64,000 nt of DNA, taken from Allobosea sp. Root483D1 (GTDB taxonomy: Bacteria > Pseudomonadota > Alphaproteobacteria > Rhizobiales > Beijerinckiaceae). Shown here piece by piece: positions 24,525 to 34,108 of this stretch. Position numbers and translations under genes: made by a program. The DNA lies in NCBI RefSeq assembly GCF_001429505.1, contig NZ_LMJW01000001.1, positions 808,606 to 872,605 on the forward strand, given 5' to 3'. Each line of letters starts with the position of its first letter. The first letter of the stretch is position 1. The notes under the pieces are model-generated. The model was not told where the DNA came from. It searched no databases and was given only the letters and a program-made list of their open reading frames with translations.

Positions 24525-25547
24525 GTGACCAAACCGCATCTTGCCGCTGCAGAAGCAGAGCGGCCGGCCACGCAGCCGGCCTCCCTGGTTCTGTCCGACA
24601 TCGAAGCCGCCGCAGCGCGCATCGCCGGCCGGGTGGTTCGCACACCGCTCGTCGCCTCGCCCTCCTTGAGCCGCCTCTGCGGCCACCCTATCCATCTCAA
24701 GCTCGAAACCCGCCAGCCGATCGGCGCCTTCAAGCTTCGTGGTGCGATGAACGCGGTGCTGGCATTGGACGGCGACCATAGCCGGCGCGGGCTCGTGACC
24801 GCGTCAACCGGCAATCATGGCCGCGCCGTCGCCTACGCCGCCCGGGAGCTCGGCCTTCACGCCACGATCTGCATGTCGGCGCTGGTGCCGGCCAACAAGG
24901 TCGAGGCGATCCGCTCGCTCGGCGCAGAGGTCCGTATCGTCGGCCGCTCTCAGGACGACGCACAGGCCGAGGTCGAGCGGCTGGTCGCCGAGCATGGGCT
25001 CGCCCCGATCCAGCCCTTCGACCATCCGGATGTCGTCGCAGGCCAGGGCACGATCGGTCTCGAACTGGTCGAGGATATGCCTGATCTCGCCTGCGCGCTG
25101 ATCCCACTCTCGGGCGGCGGTCTCGCGGCCGGGATTGCGGTCGCGGTCAAGGCGCTGCGGCCCTCGGCAAGGATCGTCGGCATCTCGATGGAGCGCGGCG
25201 CCGCCATGGCCGCGGCGCTTGCAGCCGGCCATCCCGTCGCGATGGTCGAAGAGGAAACACTGGCGGATTCGCTCGGCGGTGGCATCGGCCTTTCCAACCG
25301 CGTCACCTTCGCGCTGTGCCGCGACCTTCTCGACGAAGTCGTATTGCTGAGCGAGACGGAGATCGCCGCAGGCATCCGCCATGCAGCGCGCGATGAGGGC
25401 GAGATTGTCGAGGGCGCCGGTGCGGTCGGTATCGCGGCCTTGCTTGCCGGCAAGGCCAATCCGCTGGGGCCGACAGCGCTCATCGTCTCCGGCCGCAATA
25501 TCGACGAGGCCGTGCACCGGCGCATCGTCTCCGGGGCCGCCGCATGA
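24525..25547 (+). CDS. eutB: EutB: hydroxyectoine utilisation dehydratase (threonine dehydratase-like)
   Basis: 340 residues from GTG 24525, which stands 7 bases after AGAGGGG; in-frame ATG codons at 24501 and 24519 are poorly spaced from it. Fold-type II PLP enzyme: the PLP lysine is in IGAFKLRGAMNAV, the substrate loop in TASTGNHGRAVAYAA, and the phosphate-binding glycines in PLSGGGLAAGIA. No ACT domain, unlike biosynthetic IlvA. EutB and EutC are thought to convert hydroxyectoine or its hydrolysis product toward the ectoine route. It opens the operon eutB-eutC-doeA-doeB-ehuBCDA. Confidence 0.88.
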   Translation: MTKPHLAAAEAERPATQPASLVLSDIEAAAARIAGRVVRTPLVASPSLSRLCGHPIHLKLETRQPIGAFKLRGAMNAVLALDGDHSRRGLVTASTGNHGRAVAYAARELGLHATICMSALVPANKVEAIRSLGAEVRIVGRSQDDAQAEVERLVAEHGLAPIQPFDHPDVVAGQGTIGLELVEDMPDLACALIPLSGGGLAAGIAVAVKALRPSARIVGISMERGAAMAAALAAGHPVAMVEEETLADSLGGGIGLSNRVTFALCRDLLDEVVLLSETEIAAGIRHAARDEGEIVEGAGAVGIAALLAGKANPLGPTALIVSGRNIDEAVHRRIVSGAAA

Positions 25548-26557
25548 GCCGCATGCTTGTCCTCACTGAAGCGGAACTGCGCCGCGTCGTCAGGCTCGAT
25601 CAGAGCGCGGTTGCCTGTGTCGAGGAAGCCTTCGCGGCGCTCGCGACCAAGCCCGTCGCCATGCCGCCGATCCTGCGGCTCGACATCCCCGAATATCGCG
25701 GTGAGGTCGATGTGAAGACGGCCTATGTGCCGGGCCTCGACGGCTTCGCGATCAAGGTCAGCCCCGGCTTCTTCGACAATCCCAAGCTCGGCCTGCCCAG
25801 CCTGAACGGGCTGATGATCCTGTTCAGCGCCAGGACCGGGCTGGTCGAGGCGCTGCTCCTGGACAATGGCTATCTCACCGATGTCAGGACGGCCGCGGCC
25901 GGAGCCGTCGCGGCACGCCACCTCGCCCGGCCGGATGCGGCGGTCGCCGCCGTCTTCGGCGCCGGCATGCAGGCAAGGCTCCAGCTCGAAGCGCTGGCGC
26001 TGGTGCGGCCGATACGGGAGGCGCGGATCTGGGCGCGTGACCAGGAGAAGGCCGGTAAGGTCGCGAGCGACCTCTCCCGGAAGCTTGGTATTTCCGTCAC
26101 GGCGATTACCGATCCTCGGGCGGCCGTAAGGGGCGCCGACATCATCGTCACCACGACGCCGAGCGAACAGCCCATCCTGAGGGCAGACTGGCTCGAGCCC
26201 GGCCAGCACGTCACCGCGATGGGCTCCGACAGCGAGCACAAGAACGAGATCGACCCGGCCGTCTTCGCTCGCGCGACCTATGTCGCCGACCGCCTCAGCC
26301 AGACCCGGCGCCTCGGCGAACTCGCCTCCGCGATCCGCGCCGGCCTCACCACGGCCGACCAGTCTTTCGCTGAACTGGGCGAGGTCATCGCGGGCAAGCG
26401 CACCGGCCGGACGCGTGCTGACGAGATCACCCTGGCGGACCTGACCGGCACCGGCGTGCAGGACACGGCGATCGCCAATCTTGCCGCCGCCCGCGCCCTC
26501 AGTGCCGGCGCCGGGCAGACCATCGACACCAAAGCCGAAGCGGGAGACGCCGCGTGA
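25544..26557 (+). CDS. eutC: EutC: ectoine utilisation protein, ornithine cyclodeaminase / mu-crystallin family
   Basis: 337 residues; ATG overlaps the eutB stop (ATGA). The Rossmann fingerprint VFGAGMQARLQLEAL (about 135-149) and the family motifs SLNGLMILFSARTGLVEALLLDNGYLT and MGSDSEHKNEID are intact. The family contains NAD(H)-dependent imine reductases and cyclodeaminases; EutC is assigned with EutB to the hydroxyectoine-specific steps. Its stop overlaps the doeA GTG start. Confidence 0.88.
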   Translation: MSRMLVLTEAELRRVVRLDQSAVACVEEAFAALATKPVAMPPILRLDIPEYRGEVDVKTAYVPGLDGFAIKVSPGFFDNPKLGLPSLNGLMILFSARTGLVEALLLDNGYLTDVRTAAAGAVAARHLARPDAAVAAVFGAGMQARLQLEALALVRPIREARIWARDQEKAGKVASDLSRKLGISVTAITDPRAAVRGADIIVTTTPSEQPILRADWLEPGQHVTAMGSDSEHKNEIDPAVFARATYVADRLSQTRRLGELASAIRAGLTTADQSFAELGEVIAGKRTGRTRADEITLADLTGTGVQDTAIANLAAARALSAGAGQTIDTKAEAGDAA

Positions 26558-27732
26558 CCGTGACCCTGAATTTCACGCGCGAGGAGTATGCCGAGCGCCT
26601 CGCCAAGACCCGTACCGCGATGGAGCGGGCCGGCGTCGAGCTGATGATCGTCACCGATCCCTCAAACATGCACTGGCTCACCGGCTATGATGGCTGGTCG
26701 TTCTACGTCCACCAATGCGTGCTGGTGCCGCCGACGGGCGAGCCGATCTGGTACGGTCGCAAGCAGGATGCGAACGGCGCAAAGCGCACCGCCTATCTCG
26801 GCCATGACAACATCATCGGCTATCCCGACCACTATGTTCAGTCGACCGAGCGCCATCCGATGGATCTGCTCGCTGAGATCATCGCCGAGCGCGGCTGGGG
26901 CACGCTCTCGATCGCGGTCGAGATGGACAATTACTACTTCTCGGCGGCGGCCTTCGCCTCGCTGCAGAAGCACCTGCCCAATGCCCGCTTCAAGGATGCC
27001 GGCGGACTGGTGAACTGGCAGCGCGCGGTCAAGAGCACGACCGAACTCGACTACATGCGCAAGGCCGGCCGCATCGTCGAGCTGATGCATAAGCGCATCG
27101 TCGAGGTCGCCCGACCCGGCATGCGCAAATGCGATCTCGTCGCCGAGATCTATGATGCCGGCATCCGCGGCACGCCCGAGTTCGGCGGCGACTATCCGGC
27201 GATCGTGCCGCTGCTGCCCTCGGGCGCCGACGCCTCCGCGCCGCATCTGACCTGGGACGACAAGCCGATGCGATCAGGTGAAGGCACGTTCTTCGAGATT
27301 GCCGGTGCCTACAAACGCTATCATTGCCCGCTCTCGCGCACCGTCTTCCTGGGCAAACCGACGCAGGCCTTCCTCGATGCCGAGAAGGCGACGCTCGAAG
27401 GCATGGAAGCCGGCCTCGCCGCGGCAAAGCCCGGCAACACCTGCGAGGACATCGCCAACGCCTTCTTCGCGGTGCTGAAGCGGTACGGGATCATCAAGGA
27501 CAACCGCACCGGCTACCCGATCGGCCTGTCCTATCCGCCCGATTGGGGCGAGCGCACCATGAGCCTCAGGCCCGGCGACCGGACCGAGCTCAAGCCCGGC
27601 ATGACCTTCCATTTCATGACCGGCCTCTGGCTCGAGGATATGGGCCTCGAGATCACCGAAAGCATCGCGATCACTGAGAGCGGCGTCGAATGCCTGTCGA
27701 ACGTGCCGCGCCAGCTCTTCGTCAAGGCTTGA
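26554..27732 (+). CDS. doeA: DoeA: ectoine hydrolase (M24 creatinase/prolidase fold)
   Basis: 392 residues from GTG 26554, overlapping the eutC stop. The creatinase-like N-terminal domain contains MHWLTGYDGWSFYVHQ (about 38-53), and the pita-bread catalytic domain begins around 165. DoeA opens the ectoine ring to N-alpha-acetyl-L-2,4-diaminobutyrate (and hydroxyectoine to its hydroxy form). As expected for creatinase-like members, the full metal-ligand set of aminopeptidases is not obvious. It is followed 4 bases later by doeB. Confidence 0.92.
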   Translation: MTVTLNFTREEYAERLAKTRTAMERAGVELMIVTDPSNMHWLTGYDGWSFYVHQCVLVPPTGEPIWYGRKQDANGAKRTAYLGHDNIIGYPDHYVQSTERHPMDLLAEIIAERGWGTLSIAVEMDNYYFSAAAFASLQKHLPNARFKDAGGLVNWQRAVKSTTELDYMRKAGRIVELMHKRIVEVARPGMRKCDLVAEIYDAGIRGTPEFGGDYPAIVPLLPSGADASAPHLTWDDKPMRSGEGTFFEIAGAYKRYHCPLSRTVFLGKPTQAFLDAEKATLEGMEAGLAAAKPGNTCEDIANAFFAVLKRYGIIKDNRTGYPIGLSYPPDWGERTMSLRPGDRTELKPGMTFHFMTGLWLEDMGLEITESIAITESGVECLSNVPRQLFVKA

Positions 27733-27736
27733 CGCG

Positions 27737-28750
27737 ATGTTGACCGCCTCACCCCGTCCCTCGCCGGTGACACCCACGATCGACCTGTCGGCGCAGGGCG
27801 TCCAGCACGGCCACTTACGCCTGCCCTATAGCCGCGACGACAGCGCCTGGGGTTCGGTGATGATCCCGATCTGCGTGATCGCGAACGGCGAAGGGCCGAC
27901 CGCGCTCCTGATCGGCGCCAACCACGGTGACGAATACGAAGGGCCGGCGGCGCTGTTCGAGCTGGCGCGCACGCTCGATCGGGCCGAGGTTTCGGGTCGC
28001 GTCATCATCCTGCCGGCGCTGAACTATCCGGCCTTCCTAGCCGGCACGCGCACCTCGCCGATCGACAAGGGCAATCTCAACCGCAGCTTTCCCGGCCGAC
28101 CGGATGGAGGCGTGACCGAGAAGATCGCCGACTACGTCACGCGCCATCTCGTGCCGCTCGCCGATATCGTCCTCGACTTCCACTCCGGTGGAAAGACGCT
28201 CGACTTCTTGCCCTATGCCGCCGCGCATGAATTGCCGGACAAGGCGCAGGAGGCGCGCTGCTTTGCAGCGGTCGCCGCCTTCTCCGCGCCCTACTCGATG
28301 AAGATGCTGGAGATCGACGCCGTCGGCATGCTCGACACCACCGTCGAGGAGATGGGCAAGGTCTTCGTCACGACCGAGCTCGGCGGCGCCGGAACGGCAA
28401 GTGCACGCAGCATCGGCATCGCCCGGCGTGGTGCCGCCAACCTGCTCAGGCACTCCGGTATCCTGGCAGGTACGCCCGAGACCGCGCCGAGCAGCTGGCT
28501 CGACATGCCCTCGGGCGACTGCTTCATCTTCGCCCAGGATGACGGGCTGATCGTCTTCGAGCACGACCTCGGCGAACCCGTGCGCGCCGGCGAGGTGATC
28601 GCCCGGGTCTATCCCGTCGGCAAGACCGGGCTCGCCCCTGCCGAGTACCAGGCCGCCATGGACGGCATCCTGGCCGCGCGCCACGTCCCCGGGCTGATCA
28701 AGGCCGGCGACTGCCTCTCGGTGCTTGCCGTGCTGACGGAGGCGCCCTGA
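27737..28750 (+). CDS. doeB: DoeB: N-alpha-acetyl-L-2,4-diaminobutyrate deacetylase
   Basis: 337 residues. Member of the AstE/AspA zinc carboxypeptidase-like superfamily: metal ligands in GANHGDEYEGP (His and Glu, about 57-67) and LDFHSGGKTL (about 149-158). It removes acetate from the product of DoeA to yield L-2,4-diaminobutyrate. The gap to doeA is 4 bases. The 106-base gap after it carries the ribosome-binding site of ehuB and no other visible element. Confidence 0.92.
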   Translation: MLTASPRPSPVTPTIDLSAQGVQHGHLRLPYSRDDSAWGSVMIPICVIANGEGPTALLIGANHGDEYEGPAALFELARTLDRAEVSGRVIILPALNYPAFLAGTRTSPIDKGNLNRSFPGRPDGGVTEKIADYVTRHLVPLADIVLDFHSGGKTLDFLPYAAAHELPDKAQEARCFAAVAAFSAPYSMKMLEIDAVGMLDTTVEEMGKVFVTTELGGAGTASARSIGIARRGAANLLRHSGILAGTPETAPSSWLDMPSGDCFIFAQDDGLIVFEHDLGEPVRAGEVIARVYPVGKTGLAPAEYQAAMDGILAARHVPGLIKAGDCLSVLAVLTEAP

Positions 28751-28856
28751 CCCGTTCGGCCGGGAGACCGGTCCAAGCCAATCCGCCGGCGCAAAGACGC
28801 CAGAGAAGCCGAAGCAATCGGCAAGCGGAGAAACATCAACCAGAGGAGAATTGCAC

Positions 28857-29708
28857 ATGCCGTTTCTGAAAATCGCCGGGGTATCCGCTTTCGCTGTCGC
28901 CATCGGCCTCTCCGCCGCCGGCGCCACCACGCTCAAGGACGTCAAGGACCAGGGTTATATCCGCGTCGCGACCGCCAATGAGGTGCCCTATTCCTACATG
29001 AAGGATGACGGCACCTCGGCCGGCATCGGCCCCGACGTCGCCAACGCCGTGCTGAAGAAGCTCGGCGTCGCCGAGGCCAACTGGTCGGTCACGCCCTTCG
29101 GCACGCTGATCCCCGGCCTCAAGGCCAAGCGCTTCGACTTCGTCGCCGCCGAGCAGAACATCTCGCCGGAGCGCTGCAAGCAGGTCTCGTTCTCCGAGCC
29201 GAACTCCTCCTATGGCGAGGGCCTGCTGGTGAAGAAGGGCAATCCGAAGAAGCTCACGACCTATGCCGACATCGCCAAGGACCCGTCGCTGAAGGTCGCG
29301 GTCGTCTCCGGGGCGAACAATATCGACTTCCTGCGCGCCGTCGGCGTCAAGGACAGCCAGGTGATCTTCATCACCGCCAATGCCGATGCGCTCGCCACCG
29401 TGCAGAGCCGCGCCGACGCCTATGCCGCGACCGAGCTCACCGTCGCCTCGCTCGCCAAGGGCCAGGCCAATGTCGAGCAGGTCGCGCCCTTCACCGATCC
29501 GGTGGTCAACGGCAAGCCGGTCCGCAATTTCGGCGGCTTCGCCTTCCGGCCCGAGGACAAGGAGTTGCGCGACGCCTTCAATGTCGCCCTCGTCGAGTTC
29601 CGCAAGAGCGACGAGTACAAGAAGACCCTTGGCAATTACGGGCTGTCCGAGGCCAGCATCAAGGCGGCGGCGGAGCGTAAGGTCGAGGACCTTTGCGCCG
29701 GCAAATAG
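28857..29708 (+). CDS. ehuB: EhuB: ectoine/hydroxyectoine ABC transporter substrate-binding protein
   Basis: 283 residues from ATG 28857, 8 bases after AGAGGAG; a TTG at 28851 is a less likely start. Signal peptide about residues 1-23 (AVAIGLSAAGA). Polar amino acid-binding (SBP_bac_3) fold with IRVATANEVPYSYM, GIGPDVANAVLKKLG and FDFVAAEQNISPERC. EhuB binds ectoines in the periplasm. It precedes the permease genes and is followed by a strong hairpin at 29729-29751, commonly seen where the binding protein must be made in excess. Confidence 0.92.
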   Translation: MPFLKIAGVSAFAVAIGLSAAGATTLKDVKDQGYIRVATANEVPYSYMKDDGTSAGIGPDVANAVLKKLGVAEANWSVTPFGTLIPGLKAKRFDFVAAEQNISPERCKQVSFSEPNSSYGEGLLVKKGNPKKLTTYADIAKDPSLKVAVVSGANNIDFLRAVGVKDSQVIFITANADALATVQSRADAYAATELTVASLAKGQANVEQVAPFTDPVVNGKPVRNFGGFAFRPEDKELRDAFNVALVEFRKSDEYKKTLGNYGLSEASIKAAAERKVEDLCAGK

Positions 29709-29728
29709 GGCGCTAGCCGAACACGTTT

Positions 29729-29751
29729 CCGCCCGCCCAAGTGGCGGGCGG
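29729..29751. other. GC-rich hairpin between ehuB and ehuC
   Basis: CCGCCCGCC (29729-29737), 5-base loop, GGCGGGCGG (29743-29751): perfect 9-base stem with no T-run. Likely stabilises the ehuB end of the message or attenuates read-through into the permease genes. Confidence 0.5.
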
Positions 29752-29793
29752 GACTCTGCGCCCATATTCGACGCTCTCGCGGGAGTTTACCGG

Positions 29794-30459
29794 ATGGAGT
29801 GGCTGTCCTATCTGCCTGCGCTCTCGCGCGGCGCACTCGTCACCGCGGCGATCACGCTGTCGGCAATCGCGATCGGCGCCGTCGCCGCCTTCGTGGCCGG
29901 CATCGCCCGCGTCGAGGGCGGGCGCGTGCTGTCGACGATCGCGCTCTGTTACACGGAGCTCTTCCGCGGGACGTCGCTGCTCGTCCAGTTGTTCTGGTTC
30001 TACTATGCCCTGCCGCTCGTCGGCGTCAGCTTCGAGCCCGTCGCCACCGGCATTCTCGTGCTCTCCCTGCATGTCGGCGCCTATGGCTCCGAGATCGTGC
30101 GCGGCGCGCTGCAATCGGTCTCCGTGCAGCAGCGTGAGGCGGCGCGGGCGCTGAATTTCGGCCGCGCCCAGACGCTTCTCCGTATCAGCCTGCCGCAGGC
30201 GCTGGTCGAGATGATGCCGGCCTTCGGCAATCTCGCCATCGAGACTCTGAAGCTGTCCTCGCTGGTTTCGCTGATCTCGATCGCCGACCTGACCTTCCGG
30301 GCGCAGTCGATCCGCAACCTCACCCTCGACAGCGCCGGCGTCTACAGCCTGACGCTCGTCGGCTACTTCGCGATGTCGCTGGTGCTGATGCTGATCATGC
30401 GGCTGATCGAGCGGTGGGTCCGGCGCGGCGCGGCCTTCCCGCGCGCGGCGCATTCGTGA
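29794..30459 (+). CDS. ehuC: EhuC: ectoine/hydroxyectoine ABC transporter permease
   Basis: 221 residues from ATG 29794 (GGGAG 8 bases upstream). Polar amino acid permease (HisM/HisQ) family with about five membrane segments; hallmark ELFRGTSLLVQLFWFYYALP (about 50-69) and coupling loop QREAARALNFGRAQTLLRISLPQ (about 110-132). Pairs with EhuD. The gap before it holds the ehuB hairpin. Confidence 0.92.
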   Translation: MEWLSYLPALSRGALVTAAITLSAIAIGAVAAFVAGIARVEGGRVLSTIALCYTELFRGTSLLVQLFWFYYALPLVGVSFEPVATGILVLSLHVGAYGSEIVRGALQSVSVQQREAARALNFGRAQTLLRISLPQALVEMMPAFGNLAIETLKLSSLVSLISIADLTFRAQSIRNLTLDSAGVYSLTLVGYFAMSLVLMLIMRLIERWVRRGAAFPRAAHS

Positions 30460-30469
30460 GGCCGATGGC

Positions 30470-31162
30470 ATGATGTACGGCTTCGAATGGGATACGACGA
30501 CGCCGCTGACCTACGCGGCCTCGATCCTGCCGATCATCCTGATCGGGCTCACCGTGACGCTGCAGGCGGCGGCGGCCGGCTTTGCGATCGCGCTGGTGCT
30601 CGGTCTCGTCTTCGCGCTGCTACGCCGCAGCCGGCTCGCGGCCGTGTCCTGGACCACGGCCGTGGTCGTCGAATTCCTGCGCGACACGCCGCTCCTGGTG
30701 CAGCTCTTCTTCCTCTATTACGTGCTGCCGGATTACGGCATCACGCTGCCGGCTTTCCTGACCGGAGCGCTCGCGCTCGGGCTGCAATATTCGGCCTATA
30801 CCTCCGAGGTCTATCGCGGTGGCATCGAGGCTGTGCCGCGTGGGCAATGGGAAGCGGCGACCGCGCTGAACCTCAGCCGGCTGCAGACTTATCGCGACAT
30901 CGTCGTGCCGCAGATCGTGCCGCGCATCCTGCCGGCGATGGGCAACTACCTCGTCGCCATGATCAAGGAGACGCCAGTGCTCTCCATCGTCACCGTGCTC
31001 GAGATGATGGGGCTCGCCAACATGATCGGCGAGCGCACCTTCGAATATCTCGTGCCGCTGACGCTGGTCGGCCTGATCTTCCTTCTCCTCACGCTGATCT
31101 GCTCGGCCGGGCTGCACCGGCTGCAGAAGGCGCTGCCGAAAGCAGGGATTCCGTTGCGATGA
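30470..31162 (+). CDS. ehuD: EhuD: ectoine/hydroxyectoine ABC transporter permease
   Basis: 230 residues. Same permease family as Ehu[21 protein letters not shown] (about 67-86) and the coupling loop [24 protein letters not shown]. Starts 10 bases after ehuC, with a second ATG directly after the first. Its last bases overlap the ehuA start (ATG 31159). Confidence 0.92.
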   Translation: MMYGFEWDTTTPLTYAASILPIILIGLTVTLQAAAAGFAIALVLGLVFALLRRSRLAAVSWTTAVVVEFLRDTPLLVQLFFLYYVLPDYGITLPAFLTGALALGLQYSAYTSEVYRGGIEAVPRGQWEAATALNLSRLQTYRDIVVPQIVPRILPAMGNYLVAMIKETPVLSIVTVLEMMGLANMIGERTFEYLVPLTLVGLIFLLLTLICSAGLHRLQKALPKAGIPLR

Positions 31163-31956
31163 CCGACACCGCCCAGCCTGCCGTCGATCCACAGCCGCCC
31201 ATCATCGAGTTCGCCGGCGTGACCAAGCGGTTCGGCGCCTTGACCGTGCTCGACGATTTCAACTTCAGCGTCGCCCGCGGCGAGAAGGTCACGCTGATCG
31301 GCCCGTCGGGCTCGGGCAAGTCGACGGTGCTGCGCATCCTGATGACCCTGGAGCCGTTCCAGGAGGGACGGTTGACGCTCGCCGGCATGTCCTATCACGA
31401 GCCGAATGCCGGCGGACCGTTCAAGGCGTCGGATAGTCATCTGCGCCAGATCCGCAGCCATGTCGGCATGGTCTTCCAGAGCTTCAACCTGTTCCCGCAC
31501 ATGACTGTGCTGCGCAATGTCGTCGAGGCACCGCTACGGGTGCTCGGCCTGCCGCGCGGCGAGGCCGAATGCCGGGCGGTCGACCTGCTCGCCATGGTCG
31601 GGCTCGCCGACAAGAAGGACCACTATCCGGCGCAGCTTTCCGGCGGTCAGCAGCAGCGCGTCGCGATTGCCCGTGCGCTCGCCATGCGCCCGCGCGTGCT
31701 GCTGTTCGACGAGCCGACCTCGGCGCTCGATCCGCAACTCGTCGGCGAGGTGCTCTCGGTCATCCGCGGCCTCGCCAGCGAGCATGATCTCACCATGCTT
31801 CTCGTCACCCACGAGATGCGCTTCGCCCGCGAGGTCTCCGACCGGGTCTGCTTTTTCGACAAGGGCCGCATCTGCGAACAGGGCGAGCCGGAGCGCATCT
31901 TCAGCGCGCCCGAGCAGCCTCGTACCCGCGAATTCCTGGCCTCGGTGCTAGGCTGA
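31159..31956 (+). CDS. ehuA: EhuA: ectoine/hydroxyectoine ABC transporter ATPase
   Basis: 265 residues. Walker [10 protein letters not shown] (about 49-57), Q-loop [14 protein letters not shown], signature [15 protein letters not shown], Walker [13 protein letters not shown], and the switch His in VTHEMRFA. It completes the ehuBCDA importer. The gene ends 26 bases from the convergent doeX gene; no clear terminator was seen in the gap. Confidence 0.93.
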   Translation: MTDTAQPAVDPQPPIIEFAGVTKRFGALTVLDDFNFSVARGEKVTLIGPSGSGKSTVLRILMTLEPFQEGRLTLAGMSYHEPNAGGPFKASDSHLRQIRSHVGMVFQSFNLFPHMTVLRNVVEAPLRVLGLPRGEAECRAVDLLAMVGLADKKDHYPAQLSGGQQQRVAIARALAMRPRVLLFDEPTSALDPQLVGEVLSVIRGLASEHDLTMLLVTHEMRFAREVSDRVCFFDKGRICEQGEPERIFSAPEQPRTREFLASVLG

Positions 31957-31982
31957 ACCGGCGCCGCTTCAACTGCGGAAAT

Positions 31983-32447
31983 TCACAGTTCGATTGGCAA
32001 GGAAAACCCTGCCTTCACGCGGTCCATGACCACCAAGGTCTTGAAGCCCTTGATGTCGGGGTTCTCGTAAAAGAACCGTCGCGTGAACTGCTCGTAGTCC
32101 TCCATGTCGCGTGCGGTCACCACGAGTACAAAGTCAGCGTCGCCCGTCACATAGAAGCCGATCATCACTTCGGTGGTCGACCTGATGGCAGCCTTGAAGC
32201 GATCGACGATGTCCGCGCGCTCCCGTTCGAGAGAGACGAGCACGAGCATCGAAACCGGGCGCCCGACCGCCTTCGGGGACACGATCGAGACGTCCCCCTC
32301 GATAACGCCCGCCGCGCGCAGTCTTTTCATGCGGCGCTGGCAGGCGGTTGGCGACAGGTTCGCCAGTTCGGCGAGCTCTTCCGATGTGAGGCGGTTGTTC
32401 GCCTGCACTGCCCTCAGGAGCTTGATGTCGATCTGATCTAGCGTCAT
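31983..32447 (-). CDS. doeX: DoeX: AsnC/Lrp-family regulator of ectoine degradation
   Basis: 154 residues from ATG 32447 (MTLDQIDIKLLRAVQ); upstream in-frame starts add cysteine-rich sequence unlike the family. Complete Lrp architecture: winged helix (LTSEELAELANLSPTACQRRMKRLRAAGVIEG) and the ligand-binding beta-alpha domain (about 65-150, GFYVTGDADFVLVVTARDMEDYEQF). In Halomonas DoeX lies with doeA and binds near it; here it is divergent from doeD. Base composition of doeX-doeD-doeC looks lower in GC than the ehu genes. Confidence 0.85.
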   Translation of the reverse strand: MTLDQIDIKLLRAVQANNRLTSEELAELANLSPTACQRRMKRLRAAGVIEGDVSIVSPKAVGRPVSMLVLVSLERERADIVDRFKAAIRSTTEVMIGFYVTGDADFVLVVTARDMEDYEQFTRRFFYENPDIKGFKTLVVMDRVKAGFSLPIEL

Positions 32448-32512
32448 TGCGCACGAATCCTGCGTGAAGCCGATAAATACGCAGAAAGCCATCCATTGAG
32501 AGCATGTGAACG

Positions 32513-32581
32513 CCGCCAACCTGCGCCTTGGCTCTATATAACGTTATCAATGGTCAGGACACCAAATCCGGCGGTTGGCGG
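32513..32581. promoter_or_regulatory. Candidate DoeX operators between doeX and doeD
   Basis: The 222-base gap 32448-32669 contains the perfect palindrome ATAACGTTAT (32538-32547) within an AT-rich stretch (CTATATAACGTTATCAA), enclosed almost concentrically by CCGCCAACC (32513-32521) and GGTTGGCGG (32573-32581). Spaced inverted sites are typical of Lrp-family octamers that wrap DNA. Regulation by DoeX is inferred from position. Confidence 0.4.
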
Positions 32582-32669
32582 TCACGCCCGCTGACAATCG
32601 CTCGCGGTGGAGCGCGGAGACTTCTCCGGCGCTCTCGACTGAACATTCGATGACAGAAGGAGCCACGCA

Positions 32670-34073
32670 ATGACGGTCAACGTCGCCGAGATCAGCAGGC
32701 TGGACCGCGCCAGCGTCCTCCATCCCTTCACGCAGCTCGCCGACTTCGCGAGCGGCAAGATCGGTGATCCGACCATCGTGGAGACAGGCAAGGGCATCCG
32801 GATTCAGGATGCGACCGGCAAGGAGTTCATCGACGGCTTCGCCGGACTCTACTGCATGAACATCGGCTACGGTCGGACAGAGGTGGCGGAGGCGATTTCC
32901 CGTCAGGCCTATCGGCTCGCCTACTACCATACCTACGCTGCGCACACGACCGACGAGCTGGCGATCCTGTCCGATCGCCTGGTGCGGATGGCCCCGGGCA
33001 AGATGAGCAAGGTTTTCTATGGCATGTCGGGCTCCGACGCCAACGAGACGAATGTCAAACTCGTCTGGTACTACAACAACCTCCGCGGCAAGCTGAAAAA
33101 GAAGAAGATCATCTCACGTCTGCGGGGTTACCACGGTTGCAGCGTGGTGTCGGGGTCGCTGACCGGCATGAGCTTCTATCATGACCATATGGACCTGCCG
33201 GTTTCCGGGATCATCCACACTGGCGCGCCACACCACTATTGGGGCGCAGAAGCCGGCGAGACGGAGCTTGCCTTCTCGGCGCGCCGGGCCGCTGAACTCG
33301 ACGCGCTGATCCAGCGCGAGGGAGCCGATACCGTTGCGGCGTTCATCGCGGAGCCGGTCCTTGGCACGGGTGGCATCACGCCGCCCCCGGAAGGCTATTG
33401 GGCCGCCATCCAGGAGGTCCTCAGGAAGCACGACGTGCTCCTCATCGCCGACGAAGTGATCACGGGCTTCGGGCGGACGGGCTCAATGTTCGGCTCCCAT
33501 CACTACGGAATCGAGCCCGATCTGATCACCATCGCCAAGGGCCTGACCTCGGCATACTTCCCGCTTTCCGGCTCCATCGTGGGCGAGAAGATCTACGCGG
33601 TGATGGAAGAAGGCGCGGCAAAGGTCGGGGCATTCTCCCACGGTTACACCTATTCGGGACATCCCATCGGTGCCGCCGCCGCGAACGCGGTCCTCGACAT
33701 CGTCGAGAAGGAAGACCTGCCTGGCAATGCGCGCGTCGTCGGCGAGCACTTCCAGCAACGGCTCACCGCCACATTCGCTCAGCTCCCGATCGTCGGCGAG
33801 GTTCGCGGCGTTGGATTGATGGGCGCGATCGAATTCGTCGCTGATCGGGAGCGCAAGACCCGCTTCGACGCCGGATTGAAGGTTGGCGCCCGTGTCTCGA
33901 AGGCGGCACGCGACCGCGGCCTGATCGCTCGCGCGATGCCACACGGCGACATCCTCGGCTTTGCTCCGCCGCTGGTGACGACCAAGGGAGAGATCGACGA
34001 GATCATTTCGATCGCCGAGGCCGCGGTACGAGAGGTCATGGACGAGCTGTCACGCGAAAACGCGATCGCCTGA
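32670..34073 (+). CDS. doeD: DoeD: L-2,4-diaminobutyrate transaminase
   Basis: 467 residues; AAGGAG lies 8-9 bases before ATG 32670. Class III PLP aminotransferase: [13 protein letters not shown] (about 151), [19 protein letters not shown] (about 258-276) and the PLP lysine in [16 protein letters not shown] (about 289). DoeD moves the gamma-amino group of diaminobutyrate to an oxo acid, giving L-aspartate-beta-semialdehyde, which DoeC oxidises. It is separated from the eut/doeAB/ehu operon by doeX, so it has its own promoter. Confidence 0.88.
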   Translation: MTVNVAEISRLDRASVLHPFTQLADFASGKIGDPTIVETGKGIRIQDATGKEFIDGFAGLYCMNIGYGRTEVAEAISRQAYRLAYYHTYAAHTTDELAILSDRLVRMAPGKMSKVFYGMSGSDANETNVKLVWYYNNLRGKLKKKKIISRLRGYHGCSVVSGSLTGMSFYHDHMDLPVSGIIHTGAPHHYWGAEAGETELAFSARRAAELDALIQREGADTVAAFIAEPVLGTGGITPPPEGYWAAIQEVLRKHDVLLIADEVITGFGRTGSMFGSHHYGIEPDLITIAKGLTSAYFPLSGSIVGEKIYAVMEEGAAKVGAFSHGYTYSGHPIGAAAANAVLDIVEKEDLPGNARVVGEHFQQRLTATFAQLPIVGEVRGVGLMGAIEFVADRERKTRFDAGLKVGARVSKAARDRGLIARAMPHGDILGFAPPLVTTKGEIDEIISIAEAAVREVMDELSRENAIA

Positions 34074-34108
34074 TCGGGCACAGCCTGCCGCACTGCTTGG
34101 ATATCGTC

